The position numbers were made by a program, and so were the translations under genes. 64,000 nt of DNA, taken from an uncultured Clostridia bacterium. GTDB lineage: Bacteria > Bacillota > Clostridia > Oscillospirales > Ruminococcaceae. Below the pieces are notes generated by a model. It was not told where the DNA came from, did not search any database, and saw only the letters and a program-made list of their open reading frames with translations. The stretch is taken from assembly GCA_947623585.1 (NCBI GenBank), contig CANQHA010000014.1, positions 1 to 64,000 of the forward strand, read 5' to 3'. Positions within the stretch are counted from its first letter, which is position 1, and each line of letters opens with the position of its first letter. Shown piece by piece: positions 36,208 through 44,370 of this stretch.

Positions 36208-36309
36208 GCGATTTTAAAGAATATTCGGCGCACACATTGTTGCTGCTTTTTATTGACTTTTCCGAAGAAACGATTATAATAAAATAAGAAATTATCGGGA
36301 GGTCTTACC

Positions 36310-37275
36310 ATGAGAAAGTTTTTCGCGATCTTAACTGCAATTTTGCTTCTGATAAGTCTTTTCGGCTGCGGAGCAAAGCCCTATGAGGCCGAGTACAGCC
36401 TTTCAAACCCCAACGCCGACGACAAGACCAAGGAGATATACGACTATATCTGCGACAATTTCGGCAAAACCATGCTTTCCTGTCAGATGGAATCGACATG
36501 GATGGGCTCGCCAGATTACGAGGTCGATTATGTTTTCGATACGACCGGAAAATACCCCGCTATGCGTGGGCTCGACTTTATGAACGGCGATTTTGACGGC
36601 GTGGTCGAGCGCGCAAAGGAGTGGGACAAAAAGGGCGGCCTTGTGACGATATGCTGGCACACAGGGGTCGGAAACAGCGGCTATAACGAGTCTAAAAGCG
36701 ACCTGCCCGACTTCGATCGGCTTCTTACCGAGGGCACCGAGGAATACGAGAGCCTTATGCAGACATGGCAGCTTGCCGCCGACGCGCTTTCCGAGCTTCA
36801 GGACGCGGGAGTCACCGTTTTTTGGCGGCCTTTTCACGAGTTCGACGGACAGTGGTTCTGGTGGGGAAAAGGCGGCGCGGATAACTTTGTAAAGCTCTGG
36901 CGGCTCATGTATGACAAATTCACCAACGAATATAAGCTGAACAACCTCATCTGGGTCTTGGGCTATTCGGGAGACGTGAAGTCGGGGTGGTATCCGGGAG
37001 ACGAGTATTGCGACGTCGTCGGCTCGGACACATATGACAACGGCTCGACCCATAAAAAAGCGTGGAACGCGCTCGAAAAGATAACCTCAAAGCCCCTTGC
37101 ACTGCACGAATGCGGAATTTTGCCGAAGGTCTCGGATTTTGAGAACGACGGCGACGTTTGGAGCTGGTTCATGGTGTGGCACACCGATTATATAACCAAC
37201 AATGATAAGGACAATCTCAGCGAGGTATATAACAGCCCGCTCGTCATAACTCTCGACGAGCTTCCGGATTTCTGA
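36310..37275 (+). CDS. GH26-like glycosyl hydrolase, lipoprotein
   Basis: Predicted 321 residues. Signal peptide with lipobox LFGC (Cys20), so it is surface-tethered. GH26 signatures: RGLDFMNGDF, TICWHTGVG, and acid/base Glu177 in RPFHEFDGQWFWWGK. Nucleophile Glu267 lies in ALHECG, where position and context agree. GH26 enzymes are mostly beta-mannanases, though some cleave beta-1,3-xylan or other glucans. GGGAGG precedes the ATG. The adjacent cytoplasmic paralogue at 37287 shares most motif segments. Confidence 0.85.
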   Translation: MRKFFAILTAILLLISLFGCGAKPYEAEYSLSNPNADDKTKEIYDYICDNFGKTMLSCQMESTWMGSPDYEVDYVFDTTGKYPAMRGLDFMNGDFDGVVERAKEWDKKGGLVTICWHTGVGNSGYNESKSDLPDFDRLLTEGTEEYESLMQTWQLAADALSELQDAGVTVFWRPFHEFDGQWFWWGKGGADNFVKLWRLMYDKFTNEYKLNNLIWVLGYSGDVKSGWYPGDEYCDVVGSDTYDNGSTHKKAWNALEKITSKPLALHECGILPKVSDFENDGDVWSWFMVWHTDYITNNDKDNLSEVYNSPLVITLDELPDF

Positions 37276-37286
37276 AAGGGGTTCGC

Positions 37287-38177
37287 ATGAAACTTTCAAA
37301 CAAAAACGCCTCCGCCGAGGCTGCGGGGCTTTATGATCTCATTCTTGAAAATTACGGCAAAAAAATCATCTCGGCGGTTCAGGAATGTCCCGGCAGGGGA
37401 CATCACGAGCTTGAGATGAAATATCTCTATGAGAATTTGGAAAAGCTCCCCGCGATAAGAGGGCTCGATTTTATCCACGACGATTACGACGGCGTGGTGC
37501 GAAGGGCGATCGAGTGGCGCTTGCGCGGAGGCATCGTTACGATATGCTGGCACACCGGCGTCGAGGGCAACAGCTATCCCGCCTCAAAGGAGGAGACCCC
37601 CGATTTCGACCGCCTTTTTGAGAACGGCACCCGCGAGCGCGAGCTGCTTCTTTGGCGATGGGAAAGGGCGGCGAACGCGCTTTCGGCCTTGCGCGATGAA
37701 AAAATACCGGTCCTCTGGCGGCCTTTTCACGAGTTCGACGGACAGTGGTTCTGGTGGGGCAAAAGGGGCGGAGAAGCGTTCATAAAGCTCTGGCGCGAGA
37801 TGTATGAGATCTTTACCGAAAAATACAAGCTGAACAATCTTGTCTGGGTCTTGGGCTATTCGGGCGCGGTGAAGCCGTGCTGGTACCCGGGAGACGAGTA
37901 TTGCGACGTCGTCGGCTCGGACAATTATGACGGCACGACGAACTCGGCCGCATGGAAGCGCCTTGAAGAGCTCACCAAAAAACCGCTTGCGTTTCACGAG
38001 GTCGGGCAGCTCAGACCCATCGACGAATATTTTGCCGACGGCTGCGTTTGGAGCTGGTTCATGAACTGGCACACAAAATATCTCATCGAGGACAACCCGA
38101 TCGGGCTTCTTTCAGACGTTTATAACGACCCTCGGGTGATCACCCTTGACGACATCAAGCGACGAAAGGGATTTTGA
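37287..38177 (+). CDS. GH26-like glycosyl hydrolase, cytoplasmic paralogue
   Basis: Predicted 296 residues, no signal peptide. It keeps RGLDFIHDDY, TICWHTGVEG, acid/base Glu149 (PFHEFDGQWFWWG) and nucleophile Glu238 (AFHEVG), the same residues as its secreted neighbour. It starts 11 bases after that gene with AAAGGGG. The pair suggests outside cleavage followed by inside processing of the same sugar chain. It arose by tandem duplication plus loss (or gain) of the export signal; the order is not decidable here. Confidence 0.85.
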   Translation: MKLSNKNASAEAAGLYDLILENYGKKIISAVQECPGRGHHELEMKYLYENLEKLPAIRGLDFIHDDYDGVVRRAIEWRLRGGIVTICWHTGVEGNSYPASKEETPDFDRLFENGTRERELLLWRWERAANALSALRDEKIPVLWRPFHEFDGQWFWWGKRGGEAFIKLWREMYEIFTEKYKLNNLVWVLGYSGAVKPCWYPGDEYCDVVGSDNYDGTTNSAAWKRLEELTKKPLAFHEVGQLRPIDEYFADGCVWSWFMNWHTKYLIEDNPIGLLSDVYNDPRVITLDDIKRRKGF

Positions 38178-38179
38178 GG

Positions 38180-38211
38180 AAAAAAGCAGACTTTTTAAGG
38201 TCTGCTTTTTT
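38180..38211 (+). terminator. Terminator after the GH26 pair
   Basis: AAAAAAGCAGACTT and AAGGTCTGCTTTTTT. A symmetric stem, so it may also serve the leftward methyltransferase. Confidence 0.85.
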
Positions 38212-38258
38212 GTGTAGAACGGAGCTTATAAAAAGCCGCCTGACGGATAAAACGGGAT

Positions 38259-38840
38259 TTAGCGTTTTCTGCCAAAATATCGGCAGACCTTTTTCTTATA
38301 TTGCAGATACTCATTTCCAAATGTGGAAAGCAGAAATTTCTCCTCAACATAGACGATTTGCAAATGATACATGATGATGGCAAAAGCGGTCAAAAAGCAC
38401 AATATCCAGTTAAAAAACATCAATAACATACCAATATCAAAAAGGTCAAATCCCAAAAAAGCGGGATTTCGGCTGAATTGAAAAATACCGTTTGTTACAA
38501 GCTCCGTTTTATCGGTTTTGGAAACTCCTGCCCGCCAGCTATCGCGCATAGTATGTACTGCGGCAATGAATATGATTGTTCCCACGGCGCTCATCGCCGC
38601 ACCAATAATTCTGATGGCGGTAGGACTGCTACTTGCGTCGCTGAAAATACTGAAAATTTCCGCCGCAGCAACAAGGATAGCGGCAATCTTCATTGTTACT
38701 TCCACGTATTTTTCAAAGCCGACTTTGCCCTTGCCAAGTTGGTCAGTCCGGATGCCCTGCGCTTTTTGCTGAAGCATTTTTGAAAAATAGCAACCGTAGA
38801 AAATAACTAAGATTGCTATGGAAATAATTTTGAATACCAT
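38259..38840 (-). CDS. Isoprenylcysteine carboxyl methyltransferase-like membrane protein
   Basis: Predicted 193 residues, at least four membrane helices (at about 1-16, 50-66, 75-97 and 140-165). The C-terminal NGIFQFSRNPAFLGFD and the EEKFL..F..EY..Y pattern are those of the ICMT/PEMT methyltransferase fold that uses S-adenosylmethionine. In bacteria the substrate (lipid, sterol-like or small molecule) is usually unknown. The gene is visibly more AT-rich than purB and the GH26 genes, which is consistent with recent acquisition. AAGGTGA precedes the ATG. Confidence 0.78.
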   Translation of the reverse strand: MVFKIISIAILVIFYGCYFSKMLQQKAQGIRTDQLGKGKVGFEKYVEVTMKIAAILVAAAEIFSIFSDASSSPTAIRIIGAAMSAVGTIIFIAAVHTMRDSWRAGVSKTDKTELVTNGIFQFSRNPAFLGFDLFDIGMLLMFFNWILCFLTAFAIIMYHLQIVYVEEKFLLSTFGNEYLQYKKKVCRYFGRKR

Positions 38841-38911
38841 TGATTTTCACCTTATAATTCAGCTTTACCGCGCTTTCCGTCCTCGCCAAACCGTGCTCAT
38901 ACCCCGCGGGG

Positions 38912-40336
38912 TCACAGTATCTCCACCTCGGCGGTTTTCATTATCTCGATTTTCGAGACGGCGGCGCGGACCTCGGCGACAAGCCTTTCGACCTGTTCGG
39001 GGCATCGCCCGGTGTAAAGCGTCGGCTCTAAAACGGCTTGCATTTCCGCCTCGGTCATTGAAAATTCCTCGTGCGAGGCGAGCCTTGCAAGCAGGTCGCA
39101 GCTTTCGCCCTCTTTCATTTTTGCGGTCGCCTCCATCGAGCAGACCCTTATTATCTCGTGCAGCTTCTGCCGGTCGCCCCCGCGCTTGACGGCTTCCATC
39201 ATAAGGTTTTCGGTCGCGATGAACGGCAGATATTCTCTGACCGCCCGCTCGACCATTTTTTCGTTGACGTGCATTCCGTCGGTAACGTTCTGCGCAAGCC
39301 TTAAAATCGAGTCGGCGCAAAGATATCCCTCGGGCAGAGAAATTCTTCTGTTAGCCGAATCGTCAAGGGTGCGCTCGAGCCACTGGGTCGAGGCGGTCAT
39401 CGGGGCGTTCAGGGCGTCGGCCATCAAATATCTTGAAAGCGAGCAGATCCGCTCGCACCTCATCGGGTTGCGTTTATACGCCATCGCCGACGAGCCGATC
39501 TGATTTTTCTCAAACGGCTCCTCGACCTGTCTGTCGTGCTGCAAAAGCCTCAAGTCGTTCGCCATGCGATAGCAGCTTTGCGCTATCGAGGAGAGAACGT
39601 TAAGAATTCGCGAATCGAATTTTCGCGGATAGGTCTGCCCCGAGACGGTGAAGCACTTTTCAAAGCCGAATTCCGAGGCGATCATTTTGTTCATCTCGTC
39701 GATTTTTTCGCCGTCGCCCTCAAAGAGGTCCATAAAGCTGGCCTCGGTGCCGGTCGTGCCGCGGCAGCCGAGGAATTTGAAGCTGTCGATGACAAAATCG
39801 AGCTCCTCAAGGTCGGAGAGGAAGTCCTGCGCCCAAAGCGAAGCGCGTTTTCCGACGGTAACGAGCTGCGCGGGCTGATAGTGAGTATATCCGAGCGTCG
39901 GCATCGCCTTATATTTTTCGGCAAAATCAGCGAGGTTTTTAAGCACTTTTGCGACCTCTCCGCGAAGATATTTAAGCCCGTCGCGATAGATAATGAGGTC
40001 GGCGTTGTCGGTCACATAGCAGCTCGTTGCGCCGAGGTGGATTATCCCCGCCGCCGAGGGCGCTGCCTTGCCGTAGGTATAGATATGCGCCATAACGTCG
40101 TGGCGCACCTCTTTTTCGCGGAGGCGTTCGGTCTCATAGTCGATGTCGGTTATGTGCGTCTCAAGCTCTTTGACCTGCTCCTCGGTTATCGGCAGACCGA
40201 GCTTGTGCTCGGCCCTTGCGAGCGCTACCCAAAGGCGGCGCCATGTTTCGATCCTTTTGTCCATGGAAAACAGGTTGAGCATATAGGGCGAGGCGTAGCG
40301 CGATGAAAGAGGGGATTCGTAGATGTTGGTTGACAT
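38912..40336 (-). CDS. purB: Adenylosuccinate lyase
   Basis: 474 residues, fumarase/aspartase superfamily. HYQPAQLVTVGKRASLW, the signature loop SSAMAYKRNPMRCE (near residue 280) with its catalytic Ser, and LDDSANRRISLPE. It catalyses two eliminations in purine synthesis (SAICAR to AICAR, adenylosuccinate to AMP). It lies leftward after purA with a 151-base gap holding a nested-hairpin island. GAAAGGAAG precedes the ATG. Confidence 0.97.
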   Translation of the reverse strand: MSTNIYESPLSSRYASPYMLNLFSMDKRIETWRRLWVALARAEHKLGLPITEEQVKELETHITDIDYETERLREKEVRHDVMAHIYTYGKAAPSAAGIIHLGATSCYVTDNADLIIYRDGLKYLRGEVAKVLKNLADFAEKYKAMPTLGYTHYQPAQLVTVGKRASLWAQDFLSDLEELDFVIDSFKFLGCRGTTGTEASFMDLFEGDGEKIDEMNKMIASEFGFEKCFTVSGQTYPRKFDSRILNVLSSIAQSCYRMANDLRLLQHDRQVEEPFEKNQIGSSAMAYKRNPMRCERICSLSRYLMADALNAPMTASTQWLERTLDDSANRRISLPEGYLCADSILRLAQNVTDGMHVNEKMVERAVREYLPFIATENLMMEAVKRGGDRQKLHEIIRVCSMEATAKMKEGESCDLLARLASHEEFSMTEAEMQAVLEPTLYTGRCPEQVERLVAEVRAAVSKIEIMKTAEVEIL

Positions 40337-40364
40337 ATTATTCTTCCTTTCAGACGGTGCGCGG

Positions 40365-40466
40365 CGTTCGGGGCGAAGCCCTTAAAACCCGCTTTGCGGG
40401 TTTTACCGCGGCTTTGCCGCGGCTGCCGTCGGGCGCAGCCCGACGGCAGGGGCTTCGCCCCGACGC
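40365..40466. repeat. Nested-hairpin island 4
   Basis: Outer arms GCGTTCGGGGCGAAGCCC and GGGGCTTCGCCCCGACGC pair over about 17 bases and enclose AAACCCGC/GCGGGTTT, CCGCGGC/GCCGCGG and TGCCGTCGGGC/GCCCGACGGCA. It is the most complete island, between purA and purB on the same transcript. It could act as an RNA structure in the intercistronic region. Confidence 0.7.
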
Positions 40467-40487
40467 CTTGATCGCAGCCGCAGTCTT

Positions 40488-41762
40488 TTATCTGATTATA
40501 ATGCTTTCGCGCTCGGGGCCGACCGAAACATAGCCGATGCGGCAGCCGATCTCGCGCTCGACGTATTCGACATAATCTCTCGCCTCTTTGGGAAGCTCCT
40601 CCCATTTTCTGCAAGAGGAGATGTCGCACTTCCAGCCGGGCATGGTCTTTATGATGGGCTTAGCGTCCGAAAGAACGGCGGGGAACGGGAAGCGGTCGGT
40701 TACTTCTCCGAAAAGCTCATATTTTTCGCAGATGGGTATCTCGTCCATATAGCTGAGAACATCGAGCTTTGTCAGGGCGATGTTCGTCGCCCCTTGGGTC
40801 TCGACTCCGTATCTTGTCGCAACGATGTCGATAGGCCCCACGCGGCGGGGTCTGCCGGTTTTTGCACCGTATTCCGCGCCCGCCTCTCGGAGCTTTTCGG
40901 CCTGCTCGCCGAACCATTCGCAGGTAAACGGGCCCTCGCCGACGCAGGAGGAATATGCCTTCACAACGCCGATAACGCTGTCGATCTTAACGCCCGGAAG
41001 CCCCGAGCCGACCGGCGCAAAGGCTGCTATCGTGTTTGACGAGGTGGTATAAGGCACAATACCGTAGTCGAGGTCGCGAAGCGCCCCGAGCTGCGCCTCA
41101 AAGAGAATGCTTTTTCCCTCGGCAACGGATTTTTTGAGATATTCTCCGGTATCGCGTACAAACGGCCTTATTTTTTCGCCGTAATCCGCCACCCAGTCCT
41201 CGAGCTGCGCCATGGTATAACCCTCGGCGCCGTAGACGTTTTTGAGGGTGAGGTTTTTCCATTCCAAAAGGTCGAGAAGGTGCGCCCGAAGATGCTCGGG
41301 ATAGTTAAGTTCTCCCGCCAAAACAGTTTTTTTAGAATATTTATCGGAGTAAAAAGGCGCTATGCCCTGCCTCGTCGAGCCGTATTTTTTATCAGCAAGG
41401 CGGGCTTCTTCAAGTCCGTCAAGCTCGCGGTGCCAAGGCAAAAGCAGCGAAGCCCTGTCGCTTACGGCAAGGTTTTCGGGCGAGATCTCTACCCCGCGCG
41501 TGCGAACGTCTTCGATCTCTTTCCAGAGGTTTTCGCAGTCAAGCGCGACGCCGTTTCCCAAAACGTTCATGACGCCCTTTGTGAAGATGCCCGACGGCAA
41601 AAGGTGCAGCGCAAATTTGCCGTATTCGTTTATAATGGTGTGACCGGCGTTTCCGCCGCCCTGATATCTCACCACGATATCGTGTCCGCGGGTAAGAAGG
41701 TCAACCATGCGTCCCTTGCCCTCGTCGCCCCAGTTTATTCCGACTATTGCAGTGTTTGCCAT
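40488..41762 (-). CDS. purA: Adenylosuccinate synthetase
   Basis: 424 residues. GTP-binding start NWGDEGKGRMVD with the His loop GNAGHT, GFLPALRD-like EAQLGALRDLDYGIVP, and GRPRRVGPIDIVATRY. It condenses IMP and aspartate with GTP to adenylosuccinate, the step before PurB. Length is normal. It is separated from purB only by the structured 40365-40466 island, so the two may form an operon. Confidence 0.97.
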   Translation of the reverse strand: MANTAIVGINWGDEGKGRMVDLLTRGHDIVVRYQGGGNAGHTIINEYGKFALHLLPSGIFTKGVMNVLGNGVALDCENLWKEIEDVRTRGVEISPENLAVSDRASLLLPWHRELDGLEEARLADKKYGSTRQGIAPFYSDKYSKKTVLAGELNYPEHLRAHLLDLLEWKNLTLKNVYGAEGYTMAQLEDWVADYGEKIRPFVRDTGEYLKKSVAEGKSILFEAQLGALRDLDYGIVPYTTSSNTIAAFAPVGSGLPGVKIDSVIGVVKAYSSCVGEGPFTCEWFGEQAEKLREAGAEYGAKTGRPRRVGPIDIVATRYGVETQGATNIALTKLDVLSYMDEIPICEKYELFGEVTDRFPFPAVLSDAKPIIKTMPGWKCDISSCRKWEELPKEARDYVEYVEREIGCRIGYVSVGPERESIIIR

Positions 41763-42002
41763 TTAAATCTTTCCTTTCATGATTTGCTGTCGTGATTGCC
41801 CGACACATACGCATATATCATAGCAGATTTTTCACCGGGATTCAATATATAAAGTGAATTTTTATAAAATTTTTCAAAAAAGTTTTATGGAGGGGAGAGT
41901 GCGGAGAAAAGAGGGGCGGATTTTCGATGCTGTGGCATATGAGCAATAATAGGCTGACGGCGTATGGAGTTTATCCATACGTTTGCAGGAGCGATACGGA
42001 CT

Positions 42003-42290
42003 GCGGCAAAGATAGGGGGGTAAAGCTACAAGCGTTGAGGCTGCGCTTGCGCCGGCGGCGGCTGAGCGAGGTAAAAGGTATTCAATCGCTCCCTCTTGCG
42101 AGGGAGTGATTTCATGCTATTTTAAGTCACCCCACCCCCGTCATACTGCCTGCGGGCAGGAAAGATATCGAAGCCCCCGCCCCTTGTAGGGGCGGGGGCT
42201 CTCTAACTTAGCCGTTCCGCAGGTAGTATAGCGGGGGTGGGGTGCTAAACGATAGTATTCATCTTCCTCATGGGAAGATGAATACCTTTT
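42003..42290. repeat. REPIN-like palindromic element, copy B with outer linker
   Basis: Linker 42003-42072 (GCGGCAAAGATAGGGG, GCGTTGAGGCTGCGC) runs into AAAAGGTATTC at 42073. Left hairpin AATCGCTCCCTC/GAGGGAGTGATT, GCTATTTTAAGTC, CACCCCACCCCCG, central GCCCCCGCCCC hairpin, GGGGGTGGGGTG, GATAGTATTC and right hairpin ATCTTCC/GGAAGAT, ending AATACCTTTT at 42290. Compared with copies C and F the orientation is reversed. The 41763-42395 gap holds only this and a small hairpin near 41955. Confidence 0.85.
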
Positions 42291-42395
42291 ACCCCCCTCG
42301 CCTGCCTATGTCGCCAACAGTTCACCGGCTCGGAACATTTTCACTCAATTTGTGCCAACCCGCACGCAGTGTGCGGCGAAGCGCTGCGCTCACCC

Positions 42396-42872
42396 TCACC
42401 CTCCTGCGAAATCCAGCCTGTGCCTCACCAGCCTGTCGCCGTCATATTCGAGCTTCAGCAGGAAAAACCGCTTCTCCTTATTCAAAAGCTCAAGAAAGAT
42501 CTTATCGCCCTCCCAAATCGGCAGCGAGAGAACCATATCTTTCGGCACCCATTCAAGCTCGCCCTCGCTGCAATCGCCGCTGAGGCTGCCCGAAAATTTC
42601 TCGCAGGTGAAAAGGTGCATCTGTTCGGTCAGGGCTTTCTCGCCTTCGGAGAAGCAAAAGGTCACAAGCCCGCGATATTTCGGCTCATCGAGCGCAAGGC
42701 CGGTTTCCTCAAAGGTCTCGCGGATAACGCAGTCAAGCGGAGATTCGCCCTCTTCCATCTTTCCGCCGACGCCTATCCACTTGTCGCGGTTGAGGTCGTT
42801 CTCTTTTTTAATGCGGTGAAGCATGAGGTACTTCCCGTCTTTTTCGATATAGCAAAGCGTTGAATTCAGCAT
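42396..42872 (-). CDS. Nudix hydrolase (MutT-like)
   Basis: Predicted 158 residues. The Nudix box GGKMEEGESPLDCVIRETFE (residues 36-55) followed by ETGL is complete: G-x5-E-x7-RE-x2-EE. Such enzymes remove a nucleoside diphosphate moiety, for example 8-oxo-dGTP sanitation; the exact substrate is not visible. The ATG overlaps the mnmA stop by 7 bases, so translation is probably coupled. Confidence 0.9.
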   Translation of the reverse strand: MLNSTLCYIEKDGKYLMLHRIKKENDLNRDKWIGVGGKMEEGESPLDCVIRETFEETGLALDEPKYRGLVTFCFSEGEKALTEQMHLFTCEKFSGSLSGDCSEGELEWVPKDMVLSLPIWEGDKIFLELLNKEKRFFLLKLEYDGDRLVRHRLDFAGG

Positions 42873-43933
42873 AAGCGCTCCCGAGTTATGACGCCTCCGC
42901 CCAAAACCTCGTCGCCGTCGTATAAAACTGCGGACTGTCCCGGAGTTATCGCGCGCTGAGGCTCGTCGAAGTTTATTTTAACGCGTCCGTCCGAGAGAAC
43001 CTCGGCTTCGGCGGGCTGTTCTTGGTGACGGTATCTTATTTTTGCCGAGCAGCGGAGCTTTCCCGAGGGCGCTTCTCCCGAGATCCAGTTGAAATCCTCG
43101 GCGACAAGGCTTTTTGAAAATAGATTTTCCTCGGTGCCGAGGGTGACGGTGTTGCTTTCGGGGTCTACCGAGACGACGAACATTCTGTCCGGATAGTTTC
43201 CGCCGAGCCCCTTGTGCTGCCCGACCGTATAGCGGATTATGCCCTTGTGGCGGCCGATGATTTTTCCGCTCGTGTCTATAAAATCTCCCTCGGGCGAGGG
43301 TTTTGCACAAAGCCTCTCGACCGCTTCGGCATATTTTCCGTCCGGCACAAAGCATATGTCCTGAGAATCGCGCTTTGCCGAATTTATAAATCCGTTTTCC
43401 TGAGCGATCCTTCTCACCTCGGTTTTGCAAAGCTCTCCGAGAGGAAACAGCGTCGCCGCAAGCTGGCGCTGAGTGAGCCGATATAAAACATAGCTCTGGT
43501 CTTTTTTGAGATCGAGCGCCTTTTTCAAAACGAATCTGCCGCTTCGCTCCTCGATCCTTGCATAGTGACCGGTGACTATCTTTTGGCAGTCGAGCTGTTC
43601 TGCTCGACCAAGCAGCTTTTCAAACTTCATGCTGCTGTTGCACTCGATGCAGGGGTTGGGCGTTCGCCCGCCGAGATAGTCGGAAACAAAGCGGTTTATG
43701 ACCTTCTCGCGAAAATCCTCGCAGAAATTAAAAACGTAAAAAGGCATTCCGAGCGAAAATGCCACGCTTTTGGCGTCGAAAGCGTCGTCGGCCGAGCAAC
43801 AGCCGCTCTCGGCTCCGTCCGGCGGGTCGTACAGCTTCATCATGCATCCGACGCACTCGTATCCCATATCCTTAGTCAGTTTTGCCGCGACCGAGCTGTC
43901 AACTCCGCCGCTCATCGCAATAAGCGCCCGCAT
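42866..43933 (-). CDS. mnmA: tRNA 2-thiouridylase MnmA
   Basis: Predicted 355 residues from ATG 43933, chosen because GAGGAGG sits just before it; the frame is open to 43984. PP-loop AMSGGVDSSVAAKL (residues 6-19), NPCIECN (nucleophile Cys near 98), DQSYVLYRL, and SQDICFV with the second catalytic Cys. It makes 2-thiouridine at position 34 of tRNA-Lys, Glu and Gln using sulfur from a desulfurase. The Nudix gene overlaps its end. Confidence 0.95.
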   Translation of the reverse strand: MRALIAMSGGVDSSVAAKLTKDMGYECVGCMMKLYDPPDGAESGCCSADDAFDAKSVAFSLGMPFYVFNFCEDFREKVINRFVSDYLGGRTPNPCIECNSSMKFEKLLGRAEQLDCQKIVTGHYARIEERSGRFVLKKALDLKKDQSYVLYRLTQRQLAATLFPLGELCKTEVRRIAQENGFINSAKRDSQDICFVPDGKYAEAVERLCAKPSPEGDFIDTSGKIIGRHKGIIRYTVGQHKGLGGNYPDRMFVVSVDPESNTVTLGTEENLFSKSLVAEDFNWISGEAPSGKLRCSAKIRYRHQEQPAEAEVLSDGRVKINFDEPQRAITPGQSAVLYDGDEVLGGGVITRERLC

Positions 43934-44061
43934 ATCACACGCCTCCTCATCAACCATTTTAATACCACATCTCCGCTGTGTCAAGCGGAAAAGGGGGGAG
44001 AGGTTGGGAGGGGGCGACGGGATTGAGGATTTATACCTGCGTTTGGCGGAAGACGGGCTGA

Positions 44062-44370
44062 GCGGGGAAAAGGTAGCCTTTCGGTTTGCGCTTTATCCCT
44101 ATCTTTGCCGCCGGCCGAACCGAGCGACAAAAAGGTATTCGCAAAATCCCGCCGCGGGGCGGAATTTTAGCGAATGCTATCGTCTATCACCCCACCCCCG
44201 CTCGCTATGTTACAAAACGCTCCATGCGCACAAAAGCCCCGTAGGGGCGTTGTGCCACAGACGCGGGGTTTTGCCCAAGAGGACGAGCCGCCGATTCGGC
44301 ATGGCGGCGAAGTTCGATTGGCAGCAAAACCAGCTTCTGTTGCCCTCGAGGGGAGGGGGCGTTCGCTATT
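44062..44370. repeat. REPIN-like element, copy D, interrupted
   Basis: Linker 44062-44128 (TTTGCGCTTTATCCCTATC, TTTGCCGCCGGCC), then AAAAAGGTATTC at 44129 with hairpin GCAAAATCCCGCC/GGCGGAATTTTAGC, GAATGCTATCGTCTATC and CACCCCACCCCCGC. A 128-base insert (44215-44342) follows, and then only the remnant GAGGGGAGGGGGCGTTCGC of the core. The right half is missing. The insertion is inside the element. Confidence 0.75.
44215..44342. repeat. Multibranched insert repeat, copy 1
   Basis: Shares about 125 bases with 51703-51828. It folds as GCACAAA/TTGTGC plus a large hairpin: outer GGTTTTG/CAAAACC arms around a GCCGCC/GGCGGC stem with loop GATTCGGCAT. Both copies lie in the same orientation on either side of the 7-kb glucan synthase gene. 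Confidence 0.8.

Noticed and set aside
41763-41900. Purine riboswitch upstream of purA
   Set aside because: The AT-rich leader shows no conserved three-way-junction loops; only a plain upstream region is seen.
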